Positions 51,052 to 58,758 of a stretch of DNA of 64,000 nt are shown here, piece after piece. The stretch's first letter is position 1. Every line of letters starts with the position of its first letter. Source of the stretch: Microbacterium hydrocarbonoxydans (GTDB taxonomy: Bacteria > Actinomycetota > Actinomycetes > Actinomycetales > Microbacteriaceae); contig NZ_JYJB01000010.1 of NCBI RefSeq assembly GCF_000956475.1, positions 620,001-684,000 of the forward strand, in the 5' to 3' direction. A program made the translations under genes and the position numbers. A model generated the notes under the pieces. It ran no database searches, was not told the origin of the DNA, and saw only the letters and a list, made by a program, of their open reading frames with translations.

Positions 51052-53535
51052 TCACCGATCCGAGGCGCCGGCCGCGCTGCGAACCCGCAGATCCCTGGCG
51101 AGCTGATCGCGCTGCTCGATGACGATGCGCCTCAGCGCGGCGGGAGCATCCGCATGGGTCTCCAGCCAGGCGTCGACGGGCTCGAGCGACTCCGCCGCCG
51201 GGAACAGCCCCACGACCAGTCGCTGCGCGAGCTCGATGCTGCGCGTGCGCCAGGCCTCGGCGATCCGCTCGAAGTACTCCTCATCGAAGCCCTCGATCAG
51301 ATCGCGGCGACCGCCCGCACGGAATCCCGCGATCGAGGCATCGAGGTGATCGTTGCTGAGCGCGATGTCATTCCATGCGGAGTCCCACGCCTCGGCGCGC
51401 ACCGCCGCGAGCGGTCTCGACGCCGCGGCCCTCCGCGCGGCTGTCCGTCCGCTTCCCGTGTCATCGCGCAGCGCCTCGGCGGAGATGTCCTCCATCGACG
51501 CATGCCCCGTCGTCACGAGAGCGGTGAGCAGCTGCCACCGCAGGTCCGGGTCGACCGTCAGGCCGTCAGGGGCCTCACCGTCGAGCATGGCTCTGATCTC
51601 GTCATGGCGCGCATCGTCGAACGCGGATGCCGTCGCCACTGCCCGAGCCCACGACAGCTGCGCGTCGCTCCCGGCGGAGGCGGCCTGAAGCGCATTCCAG
51701 GCTGTGTCGAGCCATGCACGCTGTGCCGCGCCCTGAGCGTCGGAGACGATGAAATGGCGCAAGGCGAACGCCGCATTGCCCAGAACGTCGACCAGGAGAC
51801 CGATGTTCGACTCGGCCGGCGCGTGCGCCTGGACGATCTCCAGGAAACGGACGGCGTCGAGCTCCCCGTCGCGGGTCGAGTTCCACAGCGACGACCACAC
51901 GAGCGCACGCGCCAGCGCGTCGTCGATCGATGAGAGGGACGCTGCGACGGTCTCGAGCGAACCCGCGTCGAGCCGCACCTTCGCGTACGTGAGGTCATCG
52001 TCGTTCAGCAGCACGAGGGCGGCCTCTGGCAGCTCCACCTCCGTGCGCTCCCCGGTGATGTCGAGGGCCACCTGCGACTGACGCAGGAGACGCCCATCGC
52101 TCCAGTCGTACAGGCCGATGCGCAGCCGATGCGGGCGCGGGTCGCTCTGCACGAGGACCCTGCGGTCTTCGAGCCGCAGGGTCGACATCCCCGACGTCTG
52201 CAGCCATGCCTGCGACCAGCCGCTCATATCCCTGCCCGACACCTCGCTGAGCTGCACGAGGAAGTCGTCGAGTGTCGTGTTGCCGAATGCGTTCGCCGCG
52301 AAGTATCTGCGCGCCCCCTCGAAGAACGCGTCGTCTCCGACGAAGGCGACCAGCTGCTTCAGCACGGCAGCGCCCTTGGCGTAGGTGATCCCGTCGAAGT
52401 TGAGCTTCGCCGCCTCGAGATCGGTGATGTCGGCCACGATCGGGTGCGTGGTCGGGAGCTGATCCTGCTTGTACGCCCAGGCCTTGCGGCTCGCGGCGAA
52501 CTTCACCCAGGCGTCGCGGAAGCGCGTCGCTGCGGCGGAGGCATGTGCCCCCATGTAGTCGGCGAACGACTCCTTGAGCCACAGGTCGTCCCACCACTTC
52601 ATGGTGACGAGGTCGCCGAACCACATGTGCGCCATCTCGTGCAGGATCGTGTTCGCACGGGCTGCGCGCTGGGCATCCGTCGCCGCTCCGCGCGAGAGAT
52701 AGGACTCGGTGAAGGTCACCAGCCCCGGGTTCTCCATGGCGCCGAGGTTGTACTCGGGGACGAAGATCTGGTCGTACTTGCCCCAGGGGTACGGGTACGC
52801 GAACGCGTCGGTGAAGAACTCGAGTCCCTGCCGCGTGATCTCGAGGATCTCCTCGGCCTCGAGGTGCTGCGCGAGCGATCGCCTCGCGAAGACGCCCAGC
52901 TCGATGCGCTGATCATCGCGTTCCCAGATGCCCTGGATACGCGAGTACGGGCCGGCGGCGACTGCAGTGATGTAGCTCGAGATCGGAAGCGTCGGCGCGA
53001 ACTCGACCCGTTGCACCCCGACGCCCTCGTCGACCTTCACCGCGGACTGGTTGGAGAGCACCTGCCAGCCGGCCGGAGCGTCGACGGTGAACGTGTACGA
53101 GGCCTTCATGTCAGGCTGCTCGAAGCACGCCATGACCCGACGCGAGTCGGCGGGTTCGTACTGCGTGTAGAGGTACGTCTCGTCATCCGCCGGATCGTGG
53201 AAGCGGTGCATGCCCTCCCCCGATCGGCTGTACGCGCCGATACCCGTGACGACCACCACATTGGACCGACCCAGGCCTGACAGCGCGATCCGAGCGCCGT
53301 CGTAGACGACGGGAACCTCTTCGCCGTTGATGGCGACGCTCTCGACCGACTCCCCGATGAAGTCCAGCCAGGTCTCGGACACGGTCGATTCGAACTCGAG
53401 GGTGGTCGTGGTGGGGAACCCGCTGCGAGCACGCTCCGGCGCCCCGGTGAGATCGAGTTCGACGCGGATGCTGCGAACGGTGACCGCCGCGGATCGCGCC
53501 GCGGTCTCCTCGCGCGTGAGATTGGCTGTGTCCAT
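51052..53535 (-). CDS. pepN: Aminopeptidase N (M1 metallopeptidase)
   Basis: An 827-aa zinc peptidase removing N-terminal residues from peptides. The exopeptidase motif GAMEN (in YNLGAMENPGLVTF) lies near residue 270, followed by the zinc site HEMAHMWFGD with the distal Glu in KESFADYMG. The long C-terminal helical ERAP1-like domain is complete. The actinobacterial form is cytoplasmic; no signal peptide is present. It is divergent from a MarR-like gene whose twin operators lie in the shared 80-bp region. Confidence 0.96.
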   Translation of the reverse strand: MDTANLTREETAARSAAVTVRSIRVELDLTGAPERARSGFPTTTTLEFESTVSETWLDFIGESVESVAINGEEVPVVYDGARIALSGLGRSNVVVVTGIGAYSRSGEGMHRFHDPADDETYLYTQYEPADSRRVMACFEQPDMKASYTFTVDAPAGWQVLSNQSAVKVDEGVGVQRVEFAPTLPISSYITAVAAGPYSRIQGIWERDDQRIELGVFARRSLAQHLEAEEILEITRQGLEFFTDAFAYPYPWGKYDQIFVPEYNLGAMENPGLVTFTESYLSRGAATDAQRAARANTILHEMAHMWFGDLVTMKWWDDLWLKESFADYMGAHASAAATRFRDAWVKFAASRKAWAYKQDQLPTTHPIVADITDLEAAKLNFDGITYAKGAAVLKQLVAFVGDDAFFEGARRYFAANAFGNTTLDDFLVQLSEVSGRDMSGWSQAWLQTSGMSTLRLEDRRVLVQSDPRPHRLRIGLYDWSDGRLLRQSQVALDITGERTEVELPEAALVLLNDDDLTYAKVRLDAGSLETVAASLSSIDDALARALVWSSLWNSTRDGELDAVRFLEIVQAHAPAESNIGLLVDVLGNAAFALRHFIVSDAQGAAQRAWLDTAWNALQAASAGSDAQLSWARAVATASAFDDARHDEIRAMLDGEAPDGLTVDPDLRWQLLTALVTTGHASMEDISAEALRDDTGSGRTAARRAAASRPLAAVRAEAWDSAWNDIALSNDHLDASIAGFRAGGRRDLIEGFDEEYFERIAEAWRTRSIELAQRLVVGLFPAAESLEPVDAWLETHADAPAALRRIVIEQRDQLARDLRVRSAAGASDR

Positions 53536-53559
53536 GCATCCATCCTGTCACCTCGCTTG

Positions 53560-53604
53560 TGTTGCCTAGAGCAACATTCAGGCGTAGTGTTGCTAAAAGC
53601 AACA
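53560..53604. promoter_or_regulatory. Twin MarR-type operators over the MarR promoter
   Basis: Two near-identical 17-bp inverted repeats: TGTTGC-CTAGA-GCAACA (53560-53576) and TGTTGC-TAAAA-GCAACA (53588-53604), centres 28 bp apart. The first covers the -35 TTGCCT (53562-53567) and the second overlaps the -10 TAGTGT (53585-53590), with 17-bp spacing. Confidence 0.8.
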
Positions 53605-53615
53605 GAAGGTGGATC

Positions 53616-54080
53616 ATGAGCACACGCCGCACCGACAGCGAGACCGTCCTCCGATCGCTCCTCGCGATCACACGTCGCGGTCTCGCCGACGCGCGGTTCG
53701 GCGACGCGCCTCTGTCGATCACTGATCAGTCGATCGTCATGGCGATCGCGGAACAGCCTGGTATCCGCTCGATCGACATCGCGAGGATGTTCCGCCTCAA
53801 CCGGTCAACCGTGTCCCGCCAGCTGGGTGCGCTCATCGCACTCGGCATCGTGCGCGAGACCCCGGAGGCGCCCGGCCGCGGGAGGCCCCTCGAGCTCACA
53901 CCTTCCGGGCGGGACGCATATCGCGGAACTCTGCACGCCCTGCAGGGCGTGATCCAAGACCATCTCGCCGAGTGGACGGATGCCGAGGTCGCCCGGTTTG
54001 CCAACGACCTCGACCGCTTCGACCGCGGCGGCGGAGAAGGAACCCGACCCACAAGGTCATCACAGAAGGAAGAGAAATGA
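53616..54080 (+). CDS. MarR-family transcriptional regulator
   Basis: A 154-aa regulator with a winged helix at about residues 30-100: ITDQSIVMAIAEQPGIRSID, IARMFRLNRSTVSRQLGALI (recognition helix) and the wing PEAPGRGRPLELTPSGR. ATG 53616 has AAGGTGG upstream. Its stop overlaps the start of a 3-hydroxyacyl-CoA dehydrogenase gene (ATGA), so the two are an operon. The twin operators around the promoter point to tight autorepression, and pepN on the other side may also be affected. Confidence 0.9.
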   Translation: MSTRRTDSETVLRSLLAITRRGLADARFGDAPLSITDQSIVMAIAEQPGIRSIDIARMFRLNRSTVSRQLGALIALGIVRETPEAPGRGRPLELTPSGRDAYRGTLHALQGVIQDHLAEWTDAEVARFANDLDRFDRGGGEGTRPTRSSQKEEK

Positions 54081-54934
54081 AGAACATCACCGTTCTCGGC
54101 ACCGGCGTCCTCGGATCGCAGATCGCGTTCCAGACCGCCTTCCACGGATTCGACGTCGTCGCGTACGACATCGACCAGGCGGCGCTGGACCGCGCTGCCG
54201 AGCGGTTCCAGGGTCTCGCGGCCCGATACGTCGCCGACGGTGTCGCCGGAGCTGCTGACGGCGGCGCGGACACGGCGATCAGCCGCATCCGGCTCACGCA
54301 CGACCTCGCCGTCGCCGCAGCCGACGCCAACCTGATCATCGAGGCGGTGCCCGAGAACCTCGAGCTCAAACAGGGCATCTACCGCACCCTCGCAGAGGTG
54401 GCTCCGGCCAAGACCATCTTCGCGACGAACTCGTCGACGCTCCTCCCCAGTGACATCGTCGATGCCACCGGTCGCCCCGACCGCTTCCTCGCTCTGCACT
54501 TCGCGAACGAGATCTGGTCGCACAACACCGCCGAGGTCATGGGGACACCGGCCACGGATCCGGCCGTCTACGCCGAGGTCGTCGAGTTCGCGGCCCAGAT
54601 CGGAATGGTTCCGATCGAGATCAAGAAGGAGAAGGCGGGTTACCTGCTGAATTCGCTGCTCGTCCCGTTCCTCCAGGCCGGTGCCGAGCTTCTGGTCGAT
54701 GGCATCGCCGATCCCCCCGCCATCGATGCCACCTGGCGCATCGGCACCGGCGCGCCGAAGGGCCCGTTCGAGATCTACGACATCGTCGGTCTCACGACCG
54801 CGTACAACATCTCGCGCATGGGCGACGAGAAGCAGCAGAAGTTCGCCGATCTGCTCAAGGAGCAGTACATCGACAAGGGCAAGCTGGGGGTCGCCACAGG
54901 CGAGGGCTTCTACTCCTACCCGCGCGAGAGCTGA
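54077..54934 (+). CDS. 3-hydroxyacyl-CoA dehydrogenase-family oxidoreductase
   Basis: A 285-aa NAD-dependent enzyme. The N-terminal Rossmann motif ITVLGTGVLGSQIAFQTAFHG near residue 4 (core GTGVLGSQIA) and EAVPENLELKQGIYR are typical. The NSSTLLPSDI and LHFANEIWSHNTAEVMG segments hold the catalytic His region in a variant form (standard members read HFFNP). It would oxidise 3-hydroxyacyl-CoA or a related hydroxy acid. Coupled to the MarR gene, so inducible by its own ligand (inference). Confidence 0.85.
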   Translation: MKNITVLGTGVLGSQIAFQTAFHGFDVVAYDIDQAALDRAAERFQGLAARYVADGVAGAADGGADTAISRIRLTHDLAVAAADANLIIEAVPENLELKQGIYRTLAEVAPAKTIFATNSSTLLPSDIVDATGRPDRFLALHFANEIWSHNTAEVMGTPATDPAVYAEVVEFAAQIGMVPIEIKKEKAGYLLNSLLVPFLQAGAELLVDGIADPPAIDATWRIGTGAPKGPFEIYDIVGLTTAYNISRMGDEKQQKFADLLKEQYIDKGKLGVATGEGFYSYPRES

Positions 54935-54955
54935 GTCGGCTTCTCGCCCCGCAGA

Positions 54956-54982
54956 GCCGGTCACCGCTTCGCGGTGGCCGGC
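54956..54982. terminator. Bidirectional terminator between the dehydrogenase and topoisomerase IB genes
   Basis: GCCGGTCACCGC-TTC-GCGGTGGCCGGC forms a 12-bp stem with one G-T pair and a 3-nt loop between two convergent genes (ends 54934 and 54988). Confidence 0.75.
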
Positions 54983-54987
54983 CCGTG

Positions 54988-55947
54988 TCACCCCAGCAGC
55001 CGTCGGATGGCGGTCTCCGGCGCCACCGTGAGATCCAGCGTCCTGCCGCGCGCGTACTCACGGAACACGCGAGGGTCGATGTAACTCCCCCGCGCGACCG
55101 CGGTGGTGTTGCCGAGTGCGGATGCCGCGGCCTGCACCGCCAGTCGCTCGGCGCGCCGTCGGTCCTGTCGTGAATCCAGCGACCCGATGCGAGCGAGGGC
55201 ATCGGCGGCCAGGATCGTGCCGTGCAGCGTGCGGAAGTCCTTCGCCGAGTACGACGCTCCGGTCAGCTCCTTCAGGTAGGCGTTCACCTCGGCAGGCGTG
55301 ATGCGGACCCGCCGCCTTCCCTTCCGATATGCGAGCAGCGACGCCCGTGGCGAGCCGACGGCGAAATCGGAGACGGCGTCGGCGAGGACGTCATCGGTCA
55401 CCTCGATCGATGCCGTCTTCCCGCTCTTCGCGGGGAAGTTCATCGACACGGACGAGCCGTCGACCCGGACGTCTCGTCGCTGCAGGGTCGTCAGACCGCG
55501 GCTTCCGTGGCGGACGAGGTAGCGCTCCGAGCCCACGCGCAGCGCCGCATCGTCGAGCAGCCTGAACGCAAGCGCGAGTGCGCGCTCCCTGGTGAGCCCC
55601 TCGCCACGCAGCGCCTTCGTCACGCGGCGCCGCGCCGACGGCAGCGCTTCCGCCAGGCGCAGAGCGCGGGAGAACTTCCGGCGATCCCTGCCCGCTCGCC
55701 AGAGCGGGTGATACAGATACTGTCGGCGACCGGCGTCGTCCGTGCCGACGGCCTGGATGTGCGCCAGCGGGTCGGCAGCGATCCAGACGTCGGTCCATCG
55801 AGGAGGGATCACGAGGTCCTGGATCCGCTCCCGATCCGCTGCGGAGACCGGCGTGCCGTCCGCATCGACATAACGGAAACCGGAACCCGAGCGCACCCGG
55901 CGGAAGCCGAGGTCCTCCCCCGGGATCACCCTCACCAGACTCGCCAT
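54988..55947 (-). CDS. DNA topoisomerase IB
   Basis: A 319-aa poxvirus-like type IB topoisomerase relaxing supercoils through a 3'-phosphotyrosine. The catalytic Tyr is in ARGSYIDPRVF near residue 291, with supporting arginines and lysine in the RKFSRALRLAEALP and RRDVRVDGSS...KSGK regions. The N-terminal IPPRWTDVWIAADPLAHIQA block is typical. GAGGAG precedes the ATG. Such genes are scattered accessory enzymes in actinomycetes. Confidence 0.93.
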   Translation of the reverse strand: MASLVRVIPGEDLGFRRVRSGSGFRYVDADGTPVSAADRERIQDLVIPPRWTDVWIAADPLAHIQAVGTDDAGRRQYLYHPLWRAGRDRRKFSRALRLAEALPSARRRVTKALRGEGLTRERALALAFRLLDDAALRVGSERYLVRHGSRGLTTLQRRDVRVDGSSVSMNFPAKSGKTASIEVTDDVLADAVSDFAVGSPRASLLAYRKGRRRVRITPAEVNAYLKELTGASYSAKDFRTLHGTILAADALARIGSLDSRQDRRRAERLAVQAAASALGNTTAVARGSYIDPRVFREYARGRTLDLTVAPETAIRRLLG

Positions 55948-56026
55948 CAGCTCTCCTCTGCTCGTCGACGACTCTGCCTCATCGGCCTGCAGGGATGGAG
56001 GGCGTGGCGCGCCGGAGCACCACCTG

Positions 56027-56521
56027 CTATGGCTGTGTTCGCGGCGGTGCCGCGAACGTCGCGCGCATGTGATCGCTGGTGAGGAAATCGGCGATGCCGA
56101 TCATGATGAGACTGAACACGATCTGCTCGGTCACCATCCACACGGGATACAGCCCAGGGATCGCGGCGAGCACGAGAGTGATGACGGGGAAGATCTGCGC
56201 GAAGAGCCGGAGCCTCAGGTACGCCCACCGCCAGCCCAGCGATGCGCGCCAGGCGAAGTAGAACAGCGTCGCCGTCATGCCGAGCACGACAACTGTGCGC
56301 ATCCACACGCTGAACGGCACCGCGTCGCCGCCGACCGCCAGCACGAGGGCGACGACCACAGCGCCCGCGCCGAGCGCCAGTTCGGCGACGAGAAGCCAGA
56401 TGATCCAGGTGAACGCGCGGACCGTCTTCGGATGCCGTCGTGACGCCTCGTCGATCGCGTAACCTGCCTGACGCCCGCCGGCGATGCGGTCAAGGCGGAG
56501 GAACATGGATTCGAGGGGCAT
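56027..56521 (-). CDS. Four-helix membrane protein of unknown function
   Basis: A 164-aa protein with an N-terminal cytoplasmic segment (MPLESMFLRLDRIAGGRQAG) and four hydrophobic helices (for example TWIIWLLVAELALGAGAVVV and VWMVTEQIVFSLIMIGIADF). No recognised family. It sits between topoisomerase IB and an MFS gene on the same strand with gaps of 79 and 59 bp, so cotranscription is uncertain. Confidence 0.75.
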   Translation of the reverse strand: MPLESMFLRLDRIAGGRQAGYAIDEASRRHPKTVRAFTWIIWLLVAELALGAGAVVVALVLAVGGDAVPFSVWMRTVVVLGMTATLFYFAWRASLGWRWAYLRLRLFAQIFPVITLVLAAIPGLYPVWMVTEQIVFSLIMIGIADFLTSDHMRATFAAPPRTQP

Positions 56522-56580
56522 GATCGAAGCCTAGGCGGCGGTGCGGCCTCGTCTCTCATCCGAACGATGGAGATGCTCGC

Positions 56581-57822
56581 TCAGACCTCGACGGCCACGC
56601 CGTTGGCTGCGGGAGCGAGCACGCGCTCGAGCACGAAGGCGAGCACGCAGACCAGGACGGCGCCCGCGACCATCGCGCCGATGAACCAGCCGCTGCGCCC
56701 CTCGCCCAGCATGACACCTGCCACGAGGGGACCGGTGATCGCACCGCCCTGGAACGCCGCGGAGTTGATCGCGTTGTAGCGCCCGCGAGTGCGGTCGCTC
56801 GCGAGGTCGTTGTAGATCGCCGGCACCGTCGGCTGCAGCATGGTCTCGCCGAAGGCGAAAACGCCCATGTAGGCGATGACTCCGACCGCGGCGGCGAGAG
56901 TTCCCGGGAGGAGTCCGGCACCGCCGAGCAGAACCCAGGAGGCCGCCCAGATCAGCGCCATGACCTGCATGACCCGGGTGCGCCGCCGCCCGCTGATGAG
57001 CTTCAGCACCGCGAACTGCAACAGCACGATCACCGCGGTGTTCACCGCGAACGAGATGCCGACGACCCGGGTGGACACCTCTGCGACCTGGCGCGCGAAC
57101 GCAGGGAATCCGGCTTCCATCTGGCCATAGCCGATGAACACGGAGAGGAAGGTGAGCGCGGTGATCCAGAGCACCGCGGGCCGGCGCAGGATCTCGCGGT
57201 ATCCGCCGTGCTCTTCTGCAGTGTCGTCTGCCGCCGGCTGCGTCCGCACGTGCCGGAGCGGTCCCAGCAGCAGGCCGAGGGGCACCAGGCAGGTGATGGC
57301 GTCGATCAGGAAGATCGCCGTGAACGTGGCGGGCTCGTCGACGTTCACGAAGAACCCGCCGATGACGCCCCCGACGCCGATGCCGAGGTTGACCAGTGCG
57401 AAGTTGATCCCGAAGTACTGCTGGCGCACCTCGCCGTCGACCACTGTGGCGATCAGAGCGTTGAACCCGGGCCATGAGACCCCGAAGTTCACGCCGATCA
57501 GCATGACCGCGATCGTCGCCACCAGCGGATGCGTGGCGAAGGCGAGCAGTGCGCATCCCGCGATCATCGCGATCAGCCCGGCGATCAGGACGCGCCTGGC
57601 GCCCAGGCGATCGATGAGGGTGCCGCCGGGTCCGGTGACGACGAGCCCCGTGATCGCGATGAGGCTCATGAGAGCGCCGGAGAATCCGAGGTCGAATCCG
57701 CGCACCTCATGCAGGTAGATGATCGTGAACGGCAGCGTCATGCCTCGTCCGAGCGTCTGCACCGCCACCGTCGACAGCAGCCAGCGCCCTTCAGAGGGCA
57801 GCGCGTTCCAGAAGCTTCTCAT
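56581..57822 (-). CDS. MFS transporter
   Basis: A 413-aa major facilitator with about twelve helices. The loop 2-3 motif reads GGTLIDRLGARRVLIAGLIA and a second copy-like loop follows helix 8. Substrate unknown. ATG 57822 is preferred over GTG 57831 because of codon context; neither has a strong ribosome site. Divergent from the 57904 gene. Confidence 0.88.
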   Translation of the reverse strand: MRSFWNALPSEGRWLLSTVAVQTLGRGMTLPFTIIYLHEVRGFDLGFSGALMSLIAITGLVVTGPGGTLIDRLGARRVLIAGLIAMIAGCALLAFATHPLVATIAVMLIGVNFGVSWPGFNALIATVVDGEVRQQYFGINFALVNLGIGVGGVIGGFFVNVDEPATFTAIFLIDAITCLVPLGLLLGPLRHVRTQPAADDTAEEHGGYREILRRPAVLWITALTFLSVFIGYGQMEAGFPAFARQVAEVSTRVVGISFAVNTAVIVLLQFAVLKLISGRRRTRVMQVMALIWAASWVLLGGAGLLPGTLAAAVGVIAYMGVFAFGETMLQPTVPAIYNDLASDRTRGRYNAINSAAFQGGAITGPLVAGVMLGEGRSGWFIGAMVAGAVLVCVLAFVLERVLAPAANGVAVEV

Positions 57823-57903
57823 CCCGACCACCAGAGCATTCTCCCGGATGCCGCCGACATCGCTCGCTTTCCCCGAGCCCGCTCGTCTGGAATCATCCTC
57901 AGT

Positions 57904-58743
57904 ATGGCCACATCATTCGAGGAGTTCTCGAACTTCTTGCTGAACTCCGATCAGCGCAGCGCGATGGGCATCCATCTGACCGACGCCGAGGCGCGCGCCG
58001 TCCACGCAGAGCCCGCGACCGCCCAGGCCTGGTACTCGTACTGGCTCTCGACCCAGGCGGCATCCGTTCCCCCTGCCGAGTACGTGGTCGCCCCCGCACC
58101 GTACCCGGGCACGGCCGCGATCTCCGGTACCGGCGGGCAGCCCGCCGAGACCGCCGCCTTCGCGACGGCGACCGCGGTGTATCCGGGCTTCGCGGCGGAC
58201 GCCGCGACGGCAGCCGCTCCGAAGAAGAAGCACACCGTCCTGTGGGTCATCCTGTCCATCGTGCTCGTGCTGGTCCTCGCCGTGATCGGAACCGTGGTCT
58301 TCGCCTTCACGACCGCGCGCCATTGGACGGCCATCGACGTGCCGGAGCACCCGGAGACGTTCCACACGGAGGAGTACGACACCGGCCTGTACGACGTCAC
58401 CATGGACGAGATCAACCCGTGCTGGGTGAACGAGGACTGGACCGACTGCACCAACCTCTATGTGGCTTCGTACAACGCGGCGTGCAGCGGAGTCAGCCTC
58501 ACCGAGAACGGCTCGGCCGTCTGCACGGACTATGCCGACATGATCGAGCAGATGAAGGCGCAGGACGGAGACGGCTACTACGTCGAGACGCTCGGCGGCT
58601 ACGGCGGCCTGCATCAGACCGCCGAGCGCGCGACACGCGAGGTCTCGAACGACGACTACACACCGGCGCAGACGCATGAGGCCGTGTGCTACCTCGGCTT
58701 CATCGGCGAGTGCGGCACCAGTGCAAGCACGACCTCCGGCTGA
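57904..58743 (+). CDS. Membrane-anchored protein with Cys-containing outer domain
   Basis: A 279-aa protein, not recognised. The N-terminal cytoplasmic part (MATSFEEFSNFLLNSDQRSA) is followed by an Ala/Pro-rich linker, a KKKH stop signal and one membrane helix (TVLWVILSIVLVLVLAVIGT). An outer domain of about 150 residues has six cysteines, likely disulfide-bonded. It stands alone; its 3' end is 15 bp from the convergent oxidoreductase gene. Confidence 0.7.
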   Translation: MATSFEEFSNFLLNSDQRSAMGIHLTDAEARAVHAEPATAQAWYSYWLSTQAASVPPAEYVVAPAPYPGTAAISGTGGQPAETAAFATATAVYPGFAADAATAAAPKKKHTVLWVILSIVLVLVLAVIGTVVFAFTTARHWTAIDVPEHPETFHTEEYDTGLYDVTMDEINPCWVNEDWTDCTNLYVASYNAACSGVSLTENGSAVCTDYADMIEQMKAQDGDGYYVETLGGYGGLHQTAERATREVSNDDYTPAQTHEAVCYLGFIGECGTSASTTSG

Positions 58744-58758
58744 GGGATCGAGCTTCTC

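Noticed and set aside
51031..51060. Possible terminator between the phosphotransferase gene and pepN
   Set aside because: CGGTGACGGTCACCG leaves almost no loop and is a short palindrome, so it is a weak terminator candidate.
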